64,000 bases of DNA from Pictodentalium vernedei (lineage: Eukaryota > Mollusca > Scaphopoda > Dentaliida > Dentaliidae): positions 166,487,455-166,551,454 of the forward strand of contig CM062294.1 of assembly GCA_031216915.1 (NCBI GenBank), read 5' to 3'. Positions 54,690 through 63,465 of this stretch are shown in pieces. How positions within the stretch are numbered: the first letter of the stretch is position 1; each line of letters begins with the position of its first letter. The notes under the pieces are model-generated. The model did not search any database, was not told where the DNA came from, and saw only the letters and a list, made by a program, of their open reading frames with translations. The position numbers were made by a program, and so were the translations under genes.

Positions 54690-54974
54690 CTACATTAACA
54701 ATGTAATTATTATCAATTGAATGTAAGAATAATTTGGTGACCACTTAACATGTTCCTGTAAAGGAATAGGAATATCTTTAGGTTCCCAATTCATTAAATC
54801 TTGTCCACAAAAATTAAAAAAAATTACTTTACCATCCCCCACATAGGAAAGCCCAGCTTTAGCCAAGTCTTCTTTCTTGGATTGTAAAATAGGATTTGTA
54901 GTCATAATAATACTCGAAAGGCTTGTAAGCTCTGATAAGTGTAGAGGATATGCAGGATTAAGTGGTAGAGACAT
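54690..54974 (-). pseudogene. BIR-domain (inhibitor-of-apoptosis-like) protein remnant
   Basis: The 94-codon frame contains EDLAKAGLSYVGDGKVIFFN then FCGQDLMNWEPKDIPIPLQE and HVKWSPNYSYIQ. This is the BIR pattern: LA-x-AG-hydrophobic-Y-x-G-x-G-D-x-V...C-G...L-x-x-W-x-x-x-D...EH-x-x-W-x-P. Of the four zinc ligands, the second Cys and the His remain. The first Cys is replaced within FFNFCG and the last is missing after HVKWSP, so the domain is probably degenerate. No RING domain is present. Baculoviruses and relatives use IAPs against host apoptosis; such a role here is inference. Confidence 0.72.
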
Positions 54975-55057
54975 GTTGACTGTTCAATGTTTTACTTTGA
55001 CATTTCCATAAAAAATAAAAGTTGTCTTTTCTATATCCATAAGCGTCATATGTGGGA

Positions 55058-55220
55058 TGAAATGTTTCATGTAATTATTGAAATAAACCGTGTGCATTTG
55101 TCACAACAAATTTGAAATAAAATGTAATGAACGCAATTAATTGCAATTTAATACATTTTATTTCCAATGTGATGTGACGAATGCACACTGTTTATTCCAA
55201 TAATTACATAAAACATTTCT
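55058..55220. repeat. Imperfect palindrome in a divergent intergenic region
   Basis: Arms GAAATGTTTCATGTAATTATTG...GTGTGCATTTGTCAC and GTGACGAATGCACAC...CAATAATTACATAAAACATT face each other around GCAATTAATTGC. It lies between the BIR-like gene (minus) and the zinc-knuckle gene (plus), just before a TATA box. Confidence 0.82.
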
Positions 55221-55229
55221 TATTAGGAA

Positions 55230-55290
55230 AGTATAAAAGGCCATCGATTCACAGCTTTATTGACACTCGCTTTTTGACTACCAAGAGGTT
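55230..55290 (+). promoter_or_regulatory. TATA box and leader of the zinc-knuckle gene
   Basis: GAAAGTATAAAAGGCCATCG at about 55228, then TGACACTCGCTTTTTGACTA and CCAAGAGG. The polB promoter on the other strand has the same order and spacing of similar blocks. Confidence 0.65.
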
Positions 55291-56034
55291 AAGACTAAAT
55301 TCCATACTGCTCCAAAGATAAATAAAGTGAGAGATCCAAGATTAGGAAAAGCAAGTGACCCAAACAGCATTTATTATAAAATGAAAGATAGAGAGATAGC
55401 GAGATCCAAGAAAATAGAGAAAACAAGTAATCCAAACAGTACACAGAGCAAGCGATATTTCTTGCAAGGGATCTTTATGAGATAATACCTGATACATAGT
55501 ATGAACCAAAACCTCTTATCAAGCATCTTTACGAACTCACGAAGCACTATTATATTTGTAAGGAGAGTGGATATCTGGCTAATACATGTCCAAATAAAGG
55601 GGCATGTTATTATTGTAATCAGAAAGGACATAATTAGTGAATGTGCATTGAAAATATTATCTAATCAACCAAAATGTGGGACAACCAGCTGTTCCATCAC
55701 TTACTACAGGGTTTGGCATTCTTCAACACCTACCACAGAACTTGACATTCATCCAGAGCAAATAGATCAAACTATTCCACCACTGGATATCACAAAATCC
55801 AATACCGCCCCAAAACAGCCTGACGATAACGTGTTACCATATTTTGATGAGGAATCAGACACTTTGTTATAAAATATGGACATACCAAGTGAAACAAAAA
55901 CAAAAGATGATGAATTAGAAACATTATTTCCAGAGAAAGAGGCACCACCAATGAAAGTTTCAAGAAAACGTAAAGCTAAGGAGACAGTAAACAAAAGTGT
56001 CGAAACTGCCCAAGAAACTGTAATGAACATTTGA
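55290..56034 (+). pseudogene. Polinton zinc-knuckle protein
   Basis: Near 55545-55640 the frame reads CKESGYLANTCPNK and GACYYCNQKGH, then a stop before SECAL. CYYCNQKGH plus C is a CCHC zinc knuckle, and the preceding C..GY...C is a degenerate one. The C-terminal part (55700-56034) is acidic then basic: EQIDQTIPPLDITKS, a stop at 55870, KDDELETLFPEKEAPP and VSRKRKAKETVNKS. Single-stranded nucleic-acid binding is plausible. Two nonsense codons plus frameshifts upstream. Confidence 0.62.
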
Positions 56035-56159
56035 AAAGTGACATTTAAAAATGACATTCAGATAGTGAAACAACTGTGTTGTATCACAAAATATTCATGG
56101 AATAAAATTCAGAAAAGGTAATAATCTTATGTTTTCTGTTAAACTGTTACTTGGTTAGG

Positions 56160-56460
56160 AATTTGTTTTTCATTCTTGCCTGACAAATAGTTTGTCAGGC
56201 AAGTTCAGAAATTACATAGAACTAAAAAACTCAAAAATCATTTTTCTGTTTGCAAGTTAGTTTCTGAAAAAAGTTTTTACAAAAAGCTTTTTTCAGTAAA
56301 CAGAAAAATAATTTCATAGAAATAAAAAATACAAAAATTATTTTTCCGTTTGCAAATTAGTTTTTTGAAAAAAAGTTTTCAGAAAACTAATTTGCAAACA
56401 GAAAAATAATTTTTATGTTTGCAAATTAAGTTTTCAAAACATATAATCGTTTTCTCAAAA
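56160..56460. repeat. Series of hairpins between convergent genes
   Basis: Includes TTGCCTGACAAATAGTTTGTCAGGCAA (perfect 12-bp stem, about 56177-56203). Several TTTTTCTGTTTGCAA / TTGCAAACAGAAAAA inverted pairs follow around AAAGTTTT cores. It lies between the 3' ends of the zinc-knuckle gene and the histone-like gene, where terminators might be expected. Confidence 0.75.
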
Positions 56461-56535
56461 AGATTTAATGTTGTGAAAACATATTTGCATAGAAGTAAAA
56501 ATAATTTTATGCTAAAATAATTTGAGATACAGTAC

Positions 56536-56640
56536 AAAACGTGTTTGTGTTACACATAAGTATTTTTGTTTTCTGAATTTGTACTATGCATAAATTTTGA
56601 AAAAATAAAAAATACTAATGTGTAACACAAACACGTTTTA
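56536..56640. repeat. Inverted repeat with 31-bp arms
   Basis: AAAACGTGTTTGTGTTACAC...AAGTATTTTT at 56537-56567 faces AAAAATACTAATGTGTAACA...CACGTTTT at 56609-56639 with one mismatch that I can see. The ~40-bp spacer is AT-rich. Confidence 0.85.
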
Positions 56641-56697
56641 CATTACACCATTTGTAAAATCACCAAACATGTCACCACAAAGAAAAAACTTAACTTG

Positions 56698-56880
56698 TCA
56701 AAGTGTAGAAACTATGATGTTTATACCTCTTGAATTGAGTATTGACGCCAAGACTGAAGTGATGGGACTGCCAGGTGTGTGTATCAAGCGTTTTCTCTTT
56801 TTACAATATATGGTGGCCCTGAAAACGGCCTTTTGCTTTGTGTCTCCTATTTTAATCACTAACCCATCACATTTATTCAA
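56698..56880 (-). other. Unassigned minus frame downstream of the histone-like gene
   Basis: A 60-codon frame with no recognised motif. It may be 3' sequence of the neighbour or a separate decayed gene. Confidence 0.25.
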
Positions 56881-56930
56881 TTCTTCTTACATCCTTTGTT
56901 AGCTCTAGTAAGAATGGCTTGTTCACCTCT

Positions 56931-57158
56931 TCATCTTGCATATTGGAATGTAACCCTGATGACATTCCGTAATAATTGTTGTAAATCTTGATGAATTTCG
57001 TTAAATACGAATGGTGAAATTCTCTCGACTCCGGCCTTTCTTGAAAGTCTTCGTAAATTATTTCTTGGAATAGTAATGACTGATTCCTGCTTCATTCCAC
57101 CTCTTTCAACTCTATTTCTTCCCTTCGATATCTTCTCTATGAATAGCTGTATTGTCAT
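56931..57158 (-). CDS. Histone H4-like protein encoded by the Polinton
   Basis: A 75-codon frame from ATG 57158. After a basic N-terminal tail (KISKGRNRVERGGMKQE) it reads ITIPRNNLRRLSRKAGVERI then SPFVFNEIHQDLQQLLRNVI and RVTFQYAR. This aligns with H4 from the end of the tail through helix 2: the LRRLxRxxGVxRIS block and the L-x-NVIR block are the clearest identities. Helix 3 and the C-terminal tail are missing in this frame. The next frame over could hold a diverged helix 3 (EEVNKPFLLELTKDVRRIE), so a late frameshift is possible. It is transcribed divergently from the 57383 gene. A role in packaging element DNA or modifying host chromatin is inference. Confidence 0.72.
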   Translation of the reverse strand: MTIQLFIEKISKGRNRVERGGMKQESVITIPRNNLRRLSRKAGVERISPFVFNEIHQDLQQLLRNVIRVTFQYAR

Positions 57159-57205
57159 GGTTGGTTCGGTATCAAGTATAGCTGAGCTCGAGTTTACAGT
57201 TTTGT

Positions 57206-57335
57206 ACTTACACCAACGATGTGATAGTAAACGTCGTAAGAGATTGATTTTCTACCGCCTTATAATCAAAATAGCACGTGAGCGTTCTTTGGAGAGATTT
57301 TGATCCGAATGACAGCTTGCTTTCCCTATAAATAC
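57206..57335. promoter_or_regulatory. Divergent promoter cassette, copy 1
   Basis: About 130 bp between the histone-like gene (minus) and the 57383 gene (plus). It contains GTGATAGTAAACGTCGTAAG, GTGAGCGTTCTTTGGAGAGA, TTTTGATCCGAATGACAG and a plus-strand TATA (CCCTATAAATAC, 57325-57336). The same elements in the same order recur at 58621-58750. Confidence 0.72.
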
Positions 57336-57382
57336 AAGGTCATAATAACAAACGATGATTGTATTTGTTCAGTCAAGAAAAT

Positions 57383-57840
57383 ATGGCAGAGCTCAATTTC
57401 TTATCAGTCTTTGACGATTTTATAAGAATTTATCCTGCAATACTAGTATCAAACGGTGGGAAAGAGAAGTCTATAGCGAGTCAATCAGAATCAACAACTA
57501 CTTCAGCAGATCATTATGAAGGTTTACTGAAGGATATTTTAAAAGCTATACAAGAAATGAAATGTTATCGCAACCAAGTCGTTATATCAGCTGTAAAACT
57601 AATAGTACTATTAGAATCCAAGATGGTAGAAGAGAATCCAATGCAAATTCCACAATGGCAAAAACCTGGACGAAAACCTGGCGAAAACCACGTAAACGAC
57701 ATATTACTGCTGATACACAAACCGAGGTTTTTGAAGAGGAGAAAACGGAACAGATAAAAAAACCACTCACGCCAGTACCAACCATGAAACACGCATTTTT
57801 TAATGGAATTGGAAGATATTTTAAGAGAATGGATAAGTGA
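57383..57840 (+). pseudogene. Polinton right-arm protein with TQT motif
   Basis: Starts at ATG 57383 about 50 nt after a TATA box: MAELNFLSVFDDFIRIYPAI, then a Ser/Thr-rich stretch and LLKDILKAIQEMK. The frame changes near 57570-57650. The later frame (to 57840) carries a basic Lys/Arg/Trp region, ADTQTEVF and PTMKHAFFNGIGRYFKR. TQT is the anchor of dynein light chain LC8-binding motifs, used by several viruses (inference). I recognise no family. Confidence 0.5.
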
Positions 57841-58250
57841 ATACATTGACAGAAATTAAAAAGCCCCTTTTCAGGGCTATCCAAATGATTCAAAAGAGTG
57901 GTACGCAGGTTTACAAAAATCAAGTCTCATAGAGACACAGTCCCTTTTTAACATTTTATTTCTTCTTTATGTTCAAGCAAGTGGGAGGGAGCGGTCAGTG
58001 GGTATTTTTGTTTGATAAATTGATAAAAAAAAAATCCCACACTTGGCTTTCATAGGAAATACTTTTTTTAATTCTTGCTTTTATGTTCAAACAACGTGGG
58101 ATGGGTAAGGGAACCGTGCCTCTCTTTCTGAGAATTGTTTTTTAGGAAAAACTTGTAATGTGTTTCAAAAAACTCTTTTGAGAATATGTGGACTCTGCGA
58201 AGGGCCGATGCGAATCCAATTTGGTGGTAAAGTTCACCCTGCCAAGGAGC

Positions 58251-58587
58251 GGCGTTGAAGCGATCTCATCTCCTCTTCGGTGAGGAATTCTTTATCCCGA
58301 TCTTCTTATTTGCCAAACATGATCGCCTCGTAGACGGTCGTTGGGTAATCACAGGGATGTTTTGGTTTGTTATGAAACTGGATCTCTCCAAAAGATCGTC
58401 TTTCCGCCCCCATCTCCGGCAAAGTCTCCATCATTTCTCTAAATTCATTTGTCGGCAGGGTTGTACTACACCACTGGTAGAGAGCTAACAGGAAAACTTC
58501 ATTTGACCTCTGTTTTCTTTCGTTCAAAAATCTTTCTGCTTTTTCTGCATCTTCATCTGTTATCTCTCTACTTTTTGAAAAATTCAT
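58251..58587 (-). pseudogene. Unassigned right-arm gene (minus)
   Basis: A 93-codon charged frame (MNFSKSREITDEDAEKAERF, ALYQWCSTTLPTNEFREMME) ends at a stop at 58306. The same frame then continues EDRDKEFLTEEEMRSLQRRS to 58251, so the stop may be a nonsense mutation. It is divergent from the 58794 gene across promoter copy 2, paralleling the histone-like gene beside copy 1. No family recognised. Confidence 0.5.
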
Positions 58588-58620
58588 GTCGAAATAATTT
58601 AGCTTAAGTTGGCAGTCTAA

Positions 58621-58750
58621 TACTTACTCCAACGACGTGATAGTAAACGTCGTAAAATAATAATTTTCTCCCGCCTTACAATCCAATAGCTTGTGAGCGT
58701 TCTTTGGAGAGATTTTGATCCGAATGACAGTTTGTGTTGGGTATAAAAAG
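58621..58750. promoter_or_regulatory. Divergent promoter cassette, copy 2
   Basis: Repeats the blocks of 57206-57335, including GTGAGCGTTCTTTGGAGAGA and TTTTGATCCGAATGACAG, and ends in GGGTATAAAAAGCAG. The TATA here matches that of the capsid gene better than copy 1 does. Confidence 0.75.
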
Positions 58751-58793
58751 CAGTAAACATTTCATGTGTTCATCTTTTCTTCTTCCATGAAAA

Positions 58794-59031
58794 ATGAATG
58801 TAAAATTCTCTCTTGATCAAGAAGTTTATAAAAGTGGAGGACCGGGGAAATATCTGATAACGAATGGAATAAGCGACTGGAAGACAAACACAAAGGAATA
58901 GAGAAAGAAATGTTGGGGCGAAGACAGTTATCAGAAGATTGTTTTGCAAACACATTTCAAAAGTCTCAGAAAGAGAGACACAGTTCCCTCACCCATTCTG
59001 TGAGTGATTGTTGTTCGCCAATGAAAAGTTG
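58794..59031 (+). pseudogene. Terminal right-arm gene running into the TIR
   Basis: From ATG 58794: MNVKFSLDQEVYKSGGPGKY, then a frame change near 58865 into NKRLEDKHKGIEKEMLGRRQ, LSEDCFANTFQ and SLTHSVSDCCSP to a stop inside the terminal repeat. No family recognised. A related short stretch (GAGACACAGTYCCTT) occurs near 57930, so this gene and the end of the 57.4-kb gene share sequence. Confidence 0.5.
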
Positions 59032-59090
59032 ATAGACAATCATATAATCTTAAATAGTTTACATCTGAAACAACTGTCACAGAAAGTTCT
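59023..59090 (-). repeat. Polinton right terminal inverted repeat
   Basis: Complement of the left TIR, with differences at about 8 of 68 positions. The outermost bases on this strand are AGAAC. Confidence 0.88.
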
Positions 59091-61945
59091 ACAAATCAAA
59101 TCAAATCAAATCTTTATTCACTCTCCTTGACCACATAAGCGGTATGAGAGGTATGTATGTGTGTGTACATTAAAGTATATTGTATAGCAGTCAGTATAAA
59201 TTGTTATATATTACTAAGTATAAATAGAAGAAGGGTATGCCAAAAGGCAGCAAGACTCATCCCCAGTATAAAACCCACTCCAACAGAAATCGATAAAATA
59301 TCAGAACATATCCAGAAACTGAAACCTCTTCCAGCCTGAAACCACAGTTGCAGGATGTCGCAGGAGTCGACTCACTGCGTCGACTCCAGTGGCACGACCA
59401 CGTCCGCGAGTAGCTATCCAGCATTTCACTTTTCGACATTGCATCGCTTGGTCACTAGAGTGATCGATGTCCAACTGTGACATAGAAAACTCTAGCCCCC
59501 ATCCGACGATATGGTGAGCCACAAGACTGTAGAGACCCCCAATGTACCTCTACTCGATTTAAAATTCACCATAAATTGATCATAACTTAGAGATACTTTA
59601 TCGTTACCTATAATCTAACAACTGTCAGATTTAAACGTTAGTTTGAAATGGAACACCCCTCGCTCAAACACCATTAGGAGAAGGAAATTAGACGAAAACA
59701 AGGATGCTTTAAAGGGCACCATCTTCAACATATCACGATAAGGTAGGTACGCAGGTACTATGTCTCATATACCCTATGTCCGATGCAGACCGGGGAAAGA
59801 AAATTTGATATTCACAATTAACGTGTCCCCTTAGATTTCTGACTGGGGTTGGATGGGTTTTATACTGCGCATATCACCAAAATTAAAACTGAGATACCAA
59901 CGGGGAAAAGACTGGTGGATTCGTGCATGTTATGTATAATGCTCATCTTGTCATAACATTAACAACTCTAATAAATTGGCATAATTTATGAAGGATTGTA
60001 ATATTTTTAATTGAGAAGAGCTCTCTGTATTTAAAAGCCGAAGGACGTTTATGCATAAAGGAGGGTAAGTACATTTTTCTTTCATCGTATAACCTTTGTC
60101 ATTCCATAACGTAGTGATACTCGTCCCTAACATTTCCCATTGGGCAAAGCTTACAAATGCGGTCTTGTCTTGGGATATTTTCCCATCGACCTGTGTTAAT
60201 CGGCAGGTGATGATTAGATGTGATAAATTTAACAAGGGTAAAGACACCTGTCATTTCTAAGTTGTGATCGAGTAACCTGTAATTATCGTACAATGTCGAC
60301 CTGGTAACGCTTGACCACTCTTGACGGAACTGGTCAGGCAGGATATTCTTAACTTCAGCTACCAAAAATCTTGAGTTTCCACAGTTTTGAGAATACCAAA
60401 CGTGGGATAACCCGCATGTGTCTCGGATATTCTTAACACTTAGAAGCCACTGGCAGCAGTGTTTATTATTAGTCATTAACACATTTAAATAATTGTAAAG
60501 GATAAGATTATTTTTTGTTTCGGGGCTATTTATTAATCTACACCAGTAACTAATAATTCGACATTTTATTTCAATCTGTATTGGAGTCGTCCCCAATTCA
60601 CTGTAAATAAATATTGGTGGCGTACTTGGCTTTAATTTCAGAATGAATTTTAAAAATCTATGTCGGAACCTTTCTATTGATAGTACATTTTGAAACCCCA
60701 ACACCTCACAGCCGTACAGCAAGATCGGTTGGATTATTTTATGAAAAAGGTGTAACTGAATATTAAACGGAAGAGAGAAGTGTCTTATTTTTCTGATCAC
60801 AGAGTACATTGCCTTTGTAGCCCTTTCCACTAGGTCTTTCTTGTCCTTAAAGAAGGAACCGTTCCTGTGGATGACCACGCCTAAATACTTATAGTCATTG
60901 ACTATGTCTAGTTGTTCGCCTTGTATTACGAACTGATGTGAAGGTCGCCTTCCGCCTATGACCATTACTTTTGATTTCTTGGGGTTAATTACTAGTTTCC
61001 ATTGGGAACAATAATCTGAAAACTTGTCCAGGGTGCGTTGCATATCAGAACTTGTCTCAGCTAAAAGCAAGGTATCATCGGCATAGAGGAGAATGAGCAA
61101 TTTAATAGACTGATGTTTCTTCTGCTATTTGGGTTTCTATATTGGAGAGACCTTTGGTGGTATTCGTGGATAGAAATGATTCTAAATCGATAAGATATAT
61201 AGAGAAAAGTAAGGGTGATAAATTTCCCCCTTGCCTAACGCCCATCGTGGGGTAACAATTCTCAGATAGTTCGTTTTCAACTTTTAGTTTGGATTTAATT
61301 CCTTTATACATGTTTATTATAGTCCTCAGGATTTTCCCGTCGACCCCCAATGCCAATAGTTTTTTTCATAGACCTACCCGCCAAATGGTGTCAACTGCTT
61401 GTTTAAAATTGATGAATGTACAATACAGCTTTTTTTCCGAGAAGTTTTGTTATTTCTGAGATAAAGTATAAGGACATAATATTGTCTTGGGTAGAGTAGC
61501 CTTTCCTAAATCCAGTCTGTGTTTCACCAAGCAAATTGTTTAGTTCAACGTAATCGTTTAGCCGTTTATTCAGAATTTTTGTAAAAAGTTTACCAATACA
61601 GCTGAAGACTGTGTTAGGCCTGGTGTTTTCAGGTTGTAAAGGATCCCCCTTGTTTTTGTATACTGGAGACACAATGCCAGTCAGCCACGCATCAGGAAAA
61701 ACCCCAGTTTCCAAAATAATATATGATCACAACTACCGGATTTATTTGTCGTGAGACTGTTTATTGCATTCAATATTTCAGTGCTGGTTATTTTCATGTT
61801 CAGTGGGTGGTCAAGGTTTTCATCTGGGCTAACTGCGGGTTCTTCATCATCAGTGTAGCTGTATTCTTGGGAGCTTTTAAGAAAGTTATATATATCATTA
61901 ACAACAACGCGTGCCATCAAGTTTTCTTCATTTTGTTTTTTCTTC
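59091..61945 (-). mobile_element. LINE with (ATTTG)n tail, 5' truncated
   Basis: On the minus strand the element runs from about 61945 to its tail, AATAAAGATTTGATTTGATTTG, at 59091-59117, directly at the Polinton end. RT and a C-terminal zinc motif are present and the endonuclease is missing. A 3' UTR of about 900 bp includes the hairpin GGAGTCGACTCACTGCGTCG(ACTCC) at about 59362. Confidence 0.88.
60099..61945 (-). pseudogene. LINE reverse transcriptase
   Basis: Blocks in order: MKITSTEILNAINSLTTNKS near 61790, VFPDAWLTGIVSPVYKNKGD, VFSCIGKLFTKILNKRL, GETQTGFRKGYSTQDNIM, then after a frameshift VGVDGK-like ALGVDGKILRTIINMYKGI and GVRQGGNLSPLLFSIYLID. The 333-codon frame at 60099-61100 holds the catalytic LLYADDTLLLAET, the thumb YKYLGVVIHRNGSF and the C-terminal CKLCPMGNVRDEYHYVMEC. 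The palm is frameshifted near 61390. This RT type is distinct from the other LINEs in the window; I did not fix its clade. Confidence 0.88.
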
Positions 61946-62442
61946 TTTGCTTTTCCAAAAACTAGAGAATAAGAAACAAGATATCCTAAAACACGTTTGG
62001 AATAAAATGTTGCAATTACGCCAGAGTGTCTCCAGGATTGCATATGGGGAAATCAGTGCTAAGAGGTGAAGGCACTCGGGAGTAAAAAATTAACACTGAA
62101 ATCTCCATAGACATTGGTTCGGCAGAGAAAATCTAGACATAGAATGAATTGGGGTTACAAATTTAACACTAAAAATTCCCATAGATTTTGAATTTGGCAT
62201 AAAAATTGACGTGAAAGGAATTGAGCGTAAAAATTTAACACTGAAAATTCCCATAGACATGTTTTGGCTCCAGACTGCCATCGGCCGATGGCACTCTGGC
62301 GAAAAAAATGTCTATGGGAATTTTCAGTGTTAAATTTTTACGCCCAATTCCTTCTAGGTTTGGATTTTCTCTGGCGAACCAATGTCAATGGAGGTTTCAG
62401 TGTTAAATGTTTACGCCCAAGTGCCTTCCCTTACTACTATAG
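61930..62442. repeat. Composite palindromic repeat
   Basis: The left part is the inverse of 31557-31800 (AGAATAAGAAACAAGATATCC through CAGTGCTAAGAGGTGAAGGC). Around the centre CCATCGGCCGATGG (62278-62291) the arms carry facing copies of AACACTGAAAATTCCCATAG and of CGCCCAATTCCTTCTAG-type sequence. Confidence 0.8.
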
Positions 62443-62542
62443 TCTACCCCACACATTCACTTAGCAGCCATTCTGCTTAATGAAAGTATGACGTACCGTG
62501 TTTCTTGGCCAAACAACTGGCCTCTCGGGATCAAAGGGTTAA
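62443..62542. mobile_element. Right terminus of TTAA MITE family 2
   Basis: ACCCCACACATTCACTTAGC ... CGTGTTTCTTGGCCAAAC ... TCAAAGGGTTAA, matching the right half of 14893-15104. It follows directly on the composite repeat, as the left terminus does at 25537. Confidence 0.72.
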
Positions 62543-63465
62543 AATTTAAATATGTATGTTACTTAGACATCGGAGAACCACAAACCACTATATACCCCGC
62601 AGAACAAAATAAGATTCTCTTGGAAAGAAGACAAAAAATACAAGAACAGTTTTAGCCCAAGGACCTCCGGGTTCAACCTGGAGGCCCATTGGCGGACACT
62701 GCCTTCTGCTTTCGTGTATGTTCGCAGAATGTTGTTGCTATAGTGTGGATGCAGGCTCTGCTCAGTAGGCTATATTGTTAGCCACCTCATCACGTAATTT
62801 AAATACAAACACGTTCAGTTTTTGAAACCGTTTAGGGAAATTCAAATGTACTTCACAAACACAAGTGTTCATTTGAAAAACCAATTTACAGTCAAAGAAA
62901 ATAAGTGAACATTGTCGGAGATATTGATCTTCGTGACTGAATATTGTCTTAATGGAGAGATGCAGTGTCAGTATGTGCCATTAAAACATCCCTTCAAGAC
63001 TTTTTCTCTTAACCCGCTGAGTAATTGCAAGTTTATCGAAATGTGACAAGAAATAATTAATGAGAAAGAATCCATTCAATTTACAGGGGGGCTGGGGTAG
63101 GGTGATATGATTAAATGTGCCCCAATTATATTTATTTCAGTAACATGAGAAACCCTGTGCTGGGCAGGAATATCTGCTAGTAGCATGCAAAGAGTTAAAT
63201 GGATTATTTCCTCTTTTCTTAGACTTTATCCCCCTTCGCAAACTTGGTTAGCGTACAAAAATGGCGTTGGGCGAGAAGAAAAGAACATGAACAATAAATC
63301 GGTGAGAATCTGTAATACCTTAACCCCACAGCTGCACTGAGATGTAGGACTAAATCTTTATAGAATCTACCTTCAAATGAGGAACGGATTCGGTCAATTC
63401 GCCGTACACAGTATTATATCAGATTCAGATTATATCATCTGGCGTGCTAGATATGTAATGGTTAA
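62543..63465. other. No gene seen
   Basis: AT-rich sequence with only short frames. No repeat structure recognised. Confidence 0.4.

Larger units (their letters stand above)
31847..59091. mobile_element. Polinton/Maverick, decayed, with nested insertions
   Basis: Terminal inverted repeats at 31847-31915 and 59023-59090 match at about 60 of 68 positions by eye. Between them are the hallmark genes polB, FtsK/HerA-type ATPase, retroviral-like integrase and two capsid proteins, all on the minus strand, plus cargo genes toward the right end. Two younger insertions, about 38.55-46.6 kb and 47.09-50.58 kb, interrupt it. Subtracting them leaves about 15.7 kb, typical for the group. A 6-bp target duplication could not be identified: the left border is next to another repeat and the right border next to a LINE tail. 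All core genes carry stops, so it is an extinct copy. Confidence 0.92.
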
